Positions 38,841-45,084 of a stretch of 45,084 nt of DNA are shown here, piece by piece; position 1 is the first letter of the stretch; every line of letters starts with the position of its first letter. The DNA comes from DATHBP01 sp035296085 (GTDB taxonomy: Bacteria; Actinomycetota; Actinomycetes; Propionibacteriales; Nocardioidaceae): assembly GCA_035296085.1 (NCBI GenBank), contig DATHBP010000169.1, positions 1 through 45,084 of the forward strand, written 5' to 3'. Below the pieces are notes generated by a model. That model had not been told where the DNA came from, searched no databases, and was given only the letters and a program-made list of their open reading frames with translations. The translations under genes and the position numbers were made by a program.

Positions 38841-41131
38841 GAAGCCGCGACAGGCGCGTTGGCGCTCTCAGCGTTGGCTGCGCTGTCGCCACTGGACGCG
38901 CCGCCACCTTCGGAGGCGCTGGCGTCCGGGTTCGCACCGTCAGCTGCGCCTTCTTCGATGACCGGGATCAGCGACAGCTTGCCGCGGTCGTCGATCTCGG
39001 CGATCTCGACCTGGACCTTCTGCCCGACCGTCACGACGTCCTCGACGTTCTCGACCCGCTTGCCCCCGGCCATGCCGCGCAGCTTGGAGATGTGCAGCAG
39101 CCCGTCCTTGCCGGGAAGCAGGGAGACGAACGCTCCGAAAGCGGTGGTCTTCACCACCGTCCCCAGGTAGCGCTCGCCCTTCTCCGGCATCGTCGGGTTG
39201 GCGATCGCGTTGATGGTGGCGCGCGCCGCCTCCGCCGAGGGGCCGTCGACCGCACCGATGTAGATCGTGCCGTCGTCCTCGATCGAGATCTGCGCGCCGG
39301 TGTCGTCCTGGATCTGGTTGATGACCTTGCCCTTCGGCCCGATCACCTCACCGATCTTGTCGACCGGCACCCGGATCGTGATGATGCGTGGCGCGGTCGG
39401 CGACATCTCGTCGGGCTCGCTGATCGCTTCGGCCATCACGTCCAGGATGGTCATCCGGGCATCACGGGCCTGCTGGAGGGCGGCGCCCAGCACCGAAGCG
39501 GGGATGCCGTCGAGCTTGGTGTCGAGCTGCAGGGCGGTGACGAAGTCACGCGTGCCGGCGACCTTGAAGTCCATGTCGCCGAACGCGTCCTCGGCACCGA
39601 GGATGTCGGTGAGCGTGACGTACTCGGTCGAGCCGTCCATCTCCCCGCTGATGAGCCCCATCGCGATGCCCGCGACGGGCGCGCGAAGCGGTACGCCCGC
39701 GTTGAGCAACGACATCGTGGATGCGCAGACCGAGCCCATCGAGGTCGAGCCGTTGGACCCGAGCGCCTCGGAGACCTGTCGGATCGCGTACGGGAACTCC
39801 TCACGCGGCGGCAGCACCGGCATGAGCGCACGGCCTGCGAGCGCCCCGTGCCCGATCTCGCGGCGCTTGGGGGACCCGACCCGGCCGGTCTCACCGGTGG
39901 AGTACGGCGGGAAGTTGTAGTTGTGCATGTAGCGCCGCGTCGTCTCCGGCGACAGCGTGTCGAGCTTCTGCTCGAGCGAGAGCATGTTCAGCGTGGTGAT
40001 GCCCAGGATCTGGGTCTCGCCCCGCTCGAACAGCGCTGAGCCGTGGACGCGCGGGATGGTGCCCACCTCGGCGGTGAGCGTGCGAATGTCGGTGAGCCCG
40101 CGGCCGTCGATGCGGACCTTGTCGCGCAGCACGCGCTGGCGTACCGCCTTCTTGGTGACCGCGCGGAACGCCGCGCTGATCTGCTTCTCGCGCCCTTCGA
40201 AGTCGGCGGCCAGCTGCTCCTTCACACCCTCCTTGAGCTGGTCGAGCCTGGCCTCGCGGTCGGCTTTCGACACCATCGTCAGGGCCTGGCTGAGCTGGTC
40301 GCTGACCGCACTCTCCACGGCGGTGAACACGTCGTCGTCGTAGTCGAGGAACGTCGGGAACTCCTGCACCGGCTTGGCCGAGGACGCCGCGAGCTGCGTC
40401 TGCGCCTCGCACAGCTGCTTGATGAACGCCTTCGCTGCTTCGAGTCCCTCGGCGACGACCTCTTCGGTGGGGGGTGCGGTGCCGCCGCGTACGAGCTCCC
40501 ACGTCGCCTCGGTCGACTCGGCTTCGACCATCATGATCGCCACATCACCGGTGTCGGTGACGCGACCGGCGACCACCATGTCGAAGACGGCGCTCTCGAG
40601 CTGGGAGTGGTCCGGGAAGCCGACCCACTGCCCGGAGATCAAGGCGACCCGGCAGGCACCGACCGGTCCGGAGAAGGGCAGGCCGGAGAGCTGGGTGGAC
40701 ATCGACGCCGCGTTGATCGCGAGGACGTCGTAGGCGTGGTCGGGGTGCAAGGAGAGCACGGTGATCACGACCTGTACCTCGTTGCGCAGCCCGGAGACGA
40801 ACGTGGGTCGCAGCGGCCGGTCGATCAGCCGGCAAGTGAGGATCGCGTCTTCGGAGGGCCGGCCCTCGCGGCGGAAGAACGAGCCCGGGATACGGCCGGC
40901 GGCGTACATGCGCTCTTCGACGTCGACGGTGAGCGGGAAGAAGTCGAACTGCTCCTTGGGATGCTTGCCGGCCGTCGTGGCCGACAACAGCATGGTCTCG
41001 TCGTCGAGGTAGGCGACGGCTGAGCCGGCGGCCTGGCGGGCGAGGTGCCCGGTCTCGAAACGGATGGTGCGGGTGCCGAACGAGCCGTTGTCAATGACGG
41101 TCTCGACGGAGGTTGGATCGGGTCCCTGCAC
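38837..41131 (-). CDS. pnp: Polyribonucleotide nucleotidyltransferase
   Basis: PNPase degrades RNA phosphorolytically 3'-5' and can add tails. In 764 residues: a first RNase PH domain (FFPLTVDVEERMYAAG), an all-alpha domain, a second RNase PH domain (GRGLTDIRTLTAEVG, GSNGSTSMGSVCASTMSLLNAG with the catalytic region), a KH domain (VIGPKGKVINQIQDDTG) and an S1 domain (LGTVVKTTAFGAFVSLLPG). A Ser/Ala/Gly-rich tail of about 45 residues follows. Start GTG 41131 with GAAAGGGG upstream; a longer frame to 41278 is unsupported. Downstream of rpsO as in most bacteria. Confidence 0.96.
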   Translation of the reverse strand: MQGPDPTSVETVIDNGSFGTRTIRFETGHLARQAAGSAVAYLDDETMLLSATTAGKHPKEQFDFFPLTVDVEERMYAAGRIPGSFFRREGRPSEDAILTCRLIDRPLRPTFVSGLRNEVQVVITVLSLHPDHAYDVLAINAASMSTQLSGLPFSGPVGACRVALISGQWVGFPDHSQLESAVFDMVVAGRVTDTGDVAIMMVEAESTEATWELVRGGTAPPTEEVVAEGLEAAKAFIKQLCEAQTQLAASSAKPVQEFPTFLDYDDDVFTAVESAVSDQLSQALTMVSKADREARLDQLKEGVKEQLAADFEGREKQISAAFRAVTKKAVRQRVLRDKVRIDGRGLTDIRTLTAEVGTIPRVHGSALFERGETQILGITTLNMLSLEQKLDTLSPETTRRYMHNYNFPPYSTGETGRVGSPKRREIGHGALAGRALMPVLPPREEFPYAIRQVSEALGSNGSTSMGSVCASTMSLLNAGVPLRAPVAGIAMGLISGEMDGSTEYVTLTDILGAEDAFGDMDFKVAGTRDFVTALQLDTKLDGIPASVLGAALQQARDARMTILDVMAEAISEPDEMSPTAPRIITIRVPVDKIGEVIGPKGKVINQIQDDTGAQISIEDDGTIYIGAVDGPSAEAARATINAIANPTMPEKGERYLGTVVKTTAFGAFVSLLPGKDGLLHISKLRGMAGGKRVENVEDVVTVGQKVQVEIAEIDDRGKLSLIPVIEEGAADGANPDASASEGGGASSGDSAANAESANAPVAAS

Positions 41132-41398
41132 AGGGCGCCCCTTTCGGTTGGCGCGGAGCGGGCACGCGAGCCGCTGCGGGATTGCAGCCGGTCGTGCGGG
41201 GCCGGTCTTCGATCGAGGCCCGCGGGCGCAGCTCTTGGCTGTCCCGAAGGCCACCACCGAGGACCGGCGTCCTCGCACTGGCGCGTCGCGGATTGCTCCG
41301 ACGTGGGTGGGTTATGAAGTTGTGGGTCCTTGGGCCCGGGGGGCCGGGTAGGTCTTGCCGCAGCGAGCTGAGTCAGCGGCTCAGCACGGCGGTCCGGG
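41132..41398. promoter_or_regulatory. rpsO-pnp intergenic leader with hairpin
   Basis: A 267-bp gap. At 41258-41275 there is a perfect hairpin CGAGGAC-CGGC-GTCCTCG, which could be a processing or attenuation structure in the pnp leader. Nearer rpsO a G/C-rich tract (about 41329-41350) alternates G- and C-runs and may form the rpsO terminator. In E. coli this region carries an RNase III site that mediates pnp autoregulation. An equivalent role here is inference. Confidence 0.4.
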
Positions 41399-41668
41399 TC
41401 AGCGGCGCAGGCCGAGCCGCTCGATCAGGCTGCGGTAGCGCGCGACGTCGCTGCGCTGCACGTAGTTGAGGAGCCGGCGGCGCTGGCCGACGAGCAGCAG
41501 CAGACCTCGGCGGCTGTGATGGTCGTGCTTGTGCTCCTTGAGGTGCTCGGTGAGGTCGGCGATGCGCTTGGTGAGCAGCGCCACCTGGACCTCCGGAGAG
41601 CCGGTGTCACCGTCGCTGGTGGCGTAGTCGGTCACGATCTGCTTCTTCGTTGCAGCGTCCAGCGGCAC
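41399..41668 (-). CDS. rpsO: Ribosomal protein S15 (uS15)
   Basis: S15 binds the 16S rRNA central domain early in 30S assembly. The reading from GTG 41668 gives 89 residues, exactly the family length: VPLDAATKKQIVTDYA, GSPEVQVALLTKRIADL, HLKEHKHDHHSRRGLL, RRRLLNYVQ. A Shine-Dalgarno AAGGGAG lies just upstream. A longer reading to 41719 adds unconserved residues. The 78 bp upstream to the FAD oxidase stop should hold its promoter; TAACCT, 14 bp ahead of the start region, is a possible -10 but no good -35 is seen. Confidence 0.97.
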   Translation of the reverse strand: MPLDAATKKQIVTDYATSDGDTGSPEVQVALLTKRIADLTEHLKEHKHDHHSRRGLLLLVGQRRRLLNYVQRSDVARYRSLIERLGLRR

Positions 41669-41746
41669 GCGTGCTCCCTTCGAGGTTATCCATTGCGCGG
41701 CGCGTCGGGGCTGATTCACCCGGGCACTGATTGTCCGCGGCCGGTA

Positions 41747-43168
41747 TTACGGCGCCCTCAGGTTACCAGCCGGCACACCCATCGGCCCAACCGTCGAGGT
41801 CGGGGGCAGCAGGACTCCGGGGTTCAGCATCCCGGTCGGGTCGAGCGCGGCTTTCAGCGCGCGCATCGCGGCGATCTCGGCCGGCCCCCGCGAGAGGTGC
41901 AGCCAGGAGCGCTTGGCGCGACCCACCCCGTGCTCGGCTGAGATGGAGCCGCCGAGGCCGGCCACCACGCCGAACACCGCATCGGTCAGTCGCTCGGCCG
42001 CGCCCACCTCCTCCACGGCCGGTCCCACGACGTTGACGTGCAGGCTGCCCTCGGCGATGTGCCCGTAGAGGTACGTCGCCGCGGCGGGCATCGCGTCGGT
42101 GACGGCGCGTACGCGGTCCACGAGCTCCGCGAGCAGGTGCAGGTGCACCGCGACGTCGAGCTTGAGCTCGATGCCCTGGGTGCCCACCGCCTCGGGATGC
42201 GCCTCTCGGTAGCGCCACAGCCCAGCACGGCCGGCTGCGTCTCCGGCCAGCACCGCATCGCGTGGCTCTCCTGCGGCGTCGATCAGCTCCGCCAGCCGGC
42301 GCTCGTCCGCTCCGGCGCCGGCGATCTCGACCAGCAGGTACGCCGGCGGGGCAGGCACGAGCGGCTGGCGCAGCCCGGTCATACGGCACACCAGGTCGAT
42401 ACCTTCGGCGAACATGAGCTCGGCCGCGTCGAGCAGGTCGGTGCGCCGACGTAGCGCCCCCACCCATTCCACCGCTGACGTGGCGTCGTCGACGCCGATC
42501 AGTGCGACCGCCCGGTCGTCGTGGCGAGGTACGAGCCGCAGCCGCATCTCGGTGACGACCGCGAGGGTGCCCTCGCTCCCGGTGAGCAGCCCAGGGAGGT
42601 CGTAGCCGACGTTGTCCTTGACCAGGCCGCTCATCCGGCGTACGACCGACCCGTCGGCCAGCACCGCCTCGACACCGAGTACCTGCCGGCGCATCGAGCC
42701 GTGCCGGATGACTCGGATGCCACCGGCGTTGGTGCCCACCATCCCGCCGAGCGTGGCCGAGTCGCGGGAGGCGAGGTCAACGCCGAAGTCCCAGCCGGCG
42801 GCCCGCACGTGCCGCTGGAGGGAGCCCAGCGTCGCGCCGGCGCCGGCGCTGACCTGGCCGGCGGAGCGGTCCACCGGCGTGACGTCGCTCAGCCGGCGCA
42901 GGCTGAGCAGCACGCCCCCGTCCACCGGCACGGACCCGCCGACGAGCCCCGTGTTGCCGCCCTGCGGGGTGATCGACTCACCCGCGGCCGCGCAGAGCCG
43001 TACGCACTCGGTGACCTGCTCGGTGTTCGCAGGACGCACCACGGCGCGGGCGCGGCCGGAGAAGCGGCCGGTCCAGTCGGTCTCGTACGAGGCCGTGAGC
43101 GTCTCGTCTGTGAGGACGTGCGCGCTCCCGACGACGTCAGCGAGCGCCCGCGCCACGTTGTCAGCCAT
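41747..43168 (-). CDS. FAD-linked oxidase (GlcD / D-2-hydroxyacid dehydrogenase type)
   Basis: 473 residues. The PCMH-type FAD-binding domain contains PQGGNTGLVGGSVP, ASRDSATLGGMVGTNAGG and LLTGSEGTLAVVTE. The C-terminal FAD-oxidase domain has the metal/active-site region YGHIAEGSLHVNVV and GGSISAEHGVGRAKRSWL. Enzymes of this group oxidise D-lactate, glycolate or D-2-hydroxyglutarate; which one is not decidable here. The ATG at 43168 lies inside repeat copy 4, so residues M-A-D-N are encoded by the repeat. It sits between ribF and rpsO, which are usually adjacent. Confidence 0.88.
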   Translation of the reverse strand: MADNVARALADVVGSAHVLTDETLTASYETDWTGRFSGRARAVVRPANTEQVTECVRLCAAAGESITPQGGNTGLVGGSVPVDGGVLLSLRRLSDVTPVDRSAGQVSAGAGATLGSLQRHVRAAGWDFGVDLASRDSATLGGMVGTNAGGIRVIRHGSMRRQVLGVEAVLADGSVVRRMSGLVKDNVGYDLPGLLTGSEGTLAVVTEMRLRLVPRHDDRAVALIGVDDATSAVEWVGALRRRTDLLDAAELMFAEGIDLVCRMTGLRQPLVPAPPAYLLVEIAGAGADERRLAELIDAAGEPRDAVLAGDAAGRAGLWRYREAHPEAVGTQGIELKLDVAVHLHLLAELVDRVRAVTDAMPAAATYLYGHIAEGSLHVNVVGPAVEEVGAAERLTDAVFGVVAGLGGSISAEHGVGRAKRSWLHLSRGPAEIAAMRALKAALDPTGMLNPGVLLPPTSTVGPMGVPAGNLRAP

Positions 43169-43202
43169 CTGACGGTCTATGCGCCGTCAGGAGCCTGACA
43201 AC
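43157..43202 (-). repeat. 46-bp double-palindromic repeat, copy 4 (inverted)
   Basis: On the minus strand it has outer arms GTTGTCAG/CTGACAAC and inner arms CTGACGG/CCGTCAG with core GGCGCATAGACC, matching copy 2 at 42 of 46 positions. It straddles two genes: the ribF stop TGA (43187-43189) is in its left dyad and the FAD-oxidase ATG (43166-43168) in its right dyad. Confidence 0.92.
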
Positions 43203-44170
43203 GTGCGCGAGGCGACGGCTTCGCGGCTCGTGGCGTCGAGGATGGCGGCTGCCCGCTCGCAGTCGCGGGCCATCTGCTCGATGAGCTCGTCGATGTCGTC
43301 GAACCTGACCATCCCCCGCAGCCGGGCGACGAAGGACACCTCCACCGGTACGCCGTAGAGCTCGAGGTCGTCGCGCCAGAGGACGTACGACTCGACGCGG
43401 TGCTCGACTCCCGCGAACGTCGGGTTCGTACCCACGCTGATCGCAGCCGGCATCGCCGATGCGCCAGGTTGGTCCAGGCGGCGCAGCCAGCCGGCGTAGA
43501 CCCCGTCGGCAGGGACGGCAGTCAGCCCGTCGGTGGGGACGTTCGCGGTGGGATAGCCGAGGGTACGTCCGCGGTGATCGCCCTCGACGACGACGCCTTC
43601 GACGCTGAACAGCCGTCCGAGCGCCCGTGCCGCCGACTCGACGTCGCCCTCGCGCAGCCGTTGCCGGATGTAGGTCGACGACCAGGGCTGGTCGGTGCCG
43701 TCGAGAGCGATGCCTTCGACGCGGAAACCAGCCCGCGACCCCAGCTCTGTCAGCAGGGCCACGTCGCCGGCGGCCCGGTGTCCGAAGCGGAAGTTCTGTC
43801 CGACGACGACGGCAGCGGCATTCAGCGCGTCGACGAGCACCGCGTCGACGAACCGCTCCGGCGACCAGTGCGCGAGCTCCTCTGTGAACGGTATGACGAG
43901 CATCGCGTCGGCGCCGGCCCCGCGCAGCAGCTCCGCGCGGCGTCGGAGTGTCGTCAGCGCGACAGGCGCGACATCGGGGCGGATGACCTTCATGGGGTGC
44001 GGGTCGAACGTGACGACCACGACGGGCAGGCCACCGAGCTCGGTGGCGACGTCGTGGGCCGTCGCGATCACGTGACGGTGGCCGAGGTGGACCCCGTCGA
44101 AGTTGCCGACGGTGGCGACAGTCGCCCCCAGGTCGGGGGCGACCTGCTCGACTCCCCGCCAGATGCGCAC
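43187..44170 (-). CDS. ribF: Bifunctional riboflavin kinase / FAD synthetase
   Basis: RibF phosphorylates riboflavin to FMN and adenylates it to FAD. The N-terminal nucleotidyltransferase has VGNFDGVHLGHRHVI and VVVTFDPHPM. The C-terminal flavokinase has GRTLGYPTANV and WRDDLELYG. From GTG 44170 (VRIWRG) it is 327 residues, the usual length and start context; GTG 44194 would add eight. The last residues (TLSGS) and stop codon come from repeat copy 4, so the C-terminus may have been altered by the repeat. truB, the usual upstream neighbour, is not present here. Confidence 0.94.
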   Translation of the reverse strand: MRIWRGVEQVAPDLGATVATVGNFDGVHLGHRHVIATAHDVATELGGLPVVVVTFDPHPMKVIRPDVAPVALTTLRRRAELLRGAGADAMLVIPFTEELAHWSPERFVDAVLVDALNAAAVVVGQNFRFGHRAAGDVALLTELGSRAGFRVEGIALDGTDQPWSSTYIRQRLREGDVESAARALGRLFSVEGVVVEGDHRGRTLGYPTANVPTDGLTAVPADGVYAGWLRRLDQPGASAMPAAISVGTNPTFAGVEHRVESYVLWRDDLELYGVPVEVSFVARLRGMVRFDDIDELIEQMARDCERAAAILDATSREAVASRTLSGS

Positions 44171-44225
44171 CGGCTCAGCCTGCCACGGGCTCACGGCGCG
44201 CCGTTCGAGCGATTCTGTACAGGGC

Positions 44226-44262
44226 CCGGCGGGGACCTTGCTGTCCGCAGGGCCCCCGCCGG
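44226..44262 (-). terminator. GC-rich hairpin after the SRPBCC gene
   Basis: The arms CCGGCGGGG (44226-44234) and CCCCGCCGG (44254-44262) form a perfect 9-bp stem with a 19-base loop, starting 10 bp beyond the SRPBCC stop and before ribF. No U-tract. A likely intrinsic-type terminator separating the regulator pair from ribF. Confidence 0.55.
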
Positions 44263-44272
44263 TTCCCGTCCC

Positions 44273-44776
44273 TCAGCCGGCCATCCGGTTGCCGGTTTCC
44301 AACACGGTCTTCAGGTCGCTGAGGACCCAGCTCCAGCCGCCACCAGCGCCGTGCTCTTCAGCCCCGCCGGCGACCATGTGAGCGTGCTTCGGCGCACCGT
44401 CGAGCTCGTGGGTCAGCGTGAGCTTCGTGACACCTCCCTCGCCCGGTTCGATCTCGTGGGTGACCCGGGTGAAGCCCTCGGCTGCTGTCTCGGGGTCCAT
44501 GGCCATGCGCCAGGTCTGGACCAGCTTGTGCGGTGGGTCCACCTCGACGACTTCACCGTCGACCATCACGTCGGGCACACCCACAGCTTTCATCTGCTCG
44601 TCAGCGTGCGCCCGGTAGACGCCGCCCGGTCGCAGGTCGAACTCCACCCGGCCGCCGTACCCATACCTCTCGGTCCAGTCCGGGTCGGTGATCGCCGCCC
44701 AGATCTGCTCGGGTGTCGCCTTGATATAGACCTGGTAGACCTGAGTGGTTGTGCCGGTTTGTGCGGTGGTGGTCAT
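44273..44776 (-). CDS. SRPBCC / AHSA1-like protein
   Basis: A 167-residue START-like fold protein of the Aha1-C-terminal (AHSA1/CalC) type: VYIKATPEQIWAAITDPDW, GGRVEFDLRPGGVYRAH, VDGEVVEVDPPHKLVQTWR, and a C-terminal helix GGWSWVLSDLKTVLE. These proteins bind hydrophobic ligands; no function is assigned. ATG 44776 overlaps the ArsR stop by four bases (ATGA). Such ArsR-SRPBCC pairs are widespread in actinobacteria. It is not adjacent to the antitoxin-like gene at 5474, so it is not evident that the two are a toxin-antitoxin pair. Confidence 0.87.
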   Translation of the reverse strand: MTTTAQTGTTTQVYQVYIKATPEQIWAAITDPDWTERYGYGGRVEFDLRPGGVYRAHADEQMKAVGVPDVMVDGEVVEVDPPHKLVQTWRMAMDPETAAEGFTRVTHEIEPGEGGVTKLTLTHELDGAPKHAHMVAGGAEEHGAGGGWSWVLSDLKTVLETGNRMAG

Positions 44777-45084
44777 GGCTGTTCCAGCTCCTTCTTGAGG
44801 TCAGCGAGTGCCGAGGCTCGGCGCTCTGCGTACTTGTTGATCCACCGGTCGTGGATCAACCGGATCGGCACCGGGTTGAGAAAGTGCAGCTTCTCCCGGC
44901 CCGACTTGCGGGTCGTGACGAGCCCTGCGTCCTCGAGGACCCGCAGATGCTTCATGACACCGAAGCGCGTCATCTCCACCTCCGACTCCAGCTCGGTGAG
45001 CGTGCGGCCGTCGCGCTCGAAGAGCCGGTCGAGCAGGAGGCGACGCGTCGGGTCGGCGAGCGCCTTGAACACCAGGGCGTCGTC
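44773..45084 (-). CDS. ArsR-family winged-helix regulator (5' end at window edge)
   Basis: A winged-helix repressor-type protein: VFKALADPTRRLLLDRLF, then TLTELESEVEMTRFGVMKHL (recognition helix) and LEDAGLVTTRKSGREKLHFLN (wing). It lacks the classical metal-binding ELCVCDL motif, as in the ArsR group paired with SRPBCC genes. The frame is open to the window edge (DDALV before FKALADP). GTG 45072 could be the start (99 aa), but the gene may begin outside. It probably autoregulates the pair from a promoter beyond the window. Confidence 0.88.
   Translation of the reverse strand, partial: DDALVFKALADPTRRLLLDRLFERDGRTLTELESEVEMTRFGVMKHLRVLEDAGLVTTRKSGREKLHFLNPVPIRLIHDRWINKYAERRASALADLKKELEQP

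Noticed and set aside
38771..40039. 422-codon plus-strand frame
   Set aside because: Antisense shadow of pnp and the M16 peptidase; composition is Arg/His/Asp-rich without recognisable domains.
7290..43202. The four 46-bp repeats as a CRISPR array
   Set aside because: Copies are kilobases apart, occur in both orientations, have no regular spacers, and no cas gene is present.
43414..43428. SOS-box-like CGAAC-GTCGG-GTTCG
   Set aside because: Spacer is five bases instead of four and it lies inside ribF coding sequence.
44273..44776. SRPBCC protein as toxin partner of the antitoxin-like gene at 5474
   Set aside because: Nearly 39 kb apart, translationally coupled to an ArsR regulator, and of the AHSA1 rather than clearly the Rv0910 type.

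Overview
The window is a dense, GC-rich, high-coding piece of a bacterial chromosome. The gene order is typical of Actinomycetota: dinG-hflX-dapF-miaA-miaB-rny-recX-recA, lhr-nei, clgR-cinA-pgsA-ftsK-rnj-dapA-dfrA-thyA, and dapB-M16 peptidase-pnp-rpsO-ribF. GTG starts are frequent, Shine-Dalgarno sites are often weak, genes overlap by four bases, and ClgR, DUF3046 and an actinobacterial type of recA promoter are present. I cannot name the genus. No rRNA, tRNA, CRISPR array, transposase or phage gene was seen, and no gene-free gap exceeds about 270 bases.

Layout. Positions 1-7197 (minus strand) hold DinG helicase (cut by the window edge), HflX, DapF, MiaA and MiaB, with a small plus-strand antitoxin-like gene wedged between miaA and miaB. 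Positions 7366-11279 (minus) hold RNase Y, RecX, RecA and a DUF3046 protein; recA has both a LexA box and a PafBC-type promoter motif. Positions 11351-13985 (minus) form a three-gene ABC-2 exporter operon, divergent by only 5 bp from a plus-strand esterase, lhr and nei (13991-20403). Positions 20410-30064 (minus) hold clgR, cinA, pgsA, a RodZ-like membrane HTH protein, ftsK, RNase J, dapA, dfrA and thyA. Positions 30109-33871 (minus) are the phenylacetyl-CoA epoxidase operon paaABCDE. Positions 34005-36678 hold an alpha/beta hydrolase (minus) and GNAT and YbdK-type genes (plus). Positions 36733-41668 (minus) hold dapB, an M16 peptidase, pnp and rpsO. An FAD-linked oxidase, ribF and an SRPBCC/ArsR pair finish the window.

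How the genes work together. The backbone is housekeeping: lysine/peptidoglycan precursor synthesis (dapA, dapB, dapF), tRNA modification at A37 (miaA, miaB), RNA decay (rny, rnj, pnp), DNA repair and its control (dinG, recA, recX, lhr, nei, clgR), chromosome segregation (ftsK), phospholipid synthesis (pgsA) and folate/dTMP metabolism (thyA, dfrA). Apparent accessory insertions are the ABC exporter with esterase, the paa operon, the hydrolase/GNAT/YbdK group and the FAD oxidase.

The most unusual signal is a family of four 46-bp double-palindromic repeats (7290-7335, 35478-35523, 36681-36726, 43157-43202). All have exactly the same length. Each lies within about 30 bp of the 3' end of a gene, and one supplies the stop codon of ribF and the start codon of the neighbouring oxidase. 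A second, unrelated repeat/hairpin array lies between ftsK and rnj (25964-26053).
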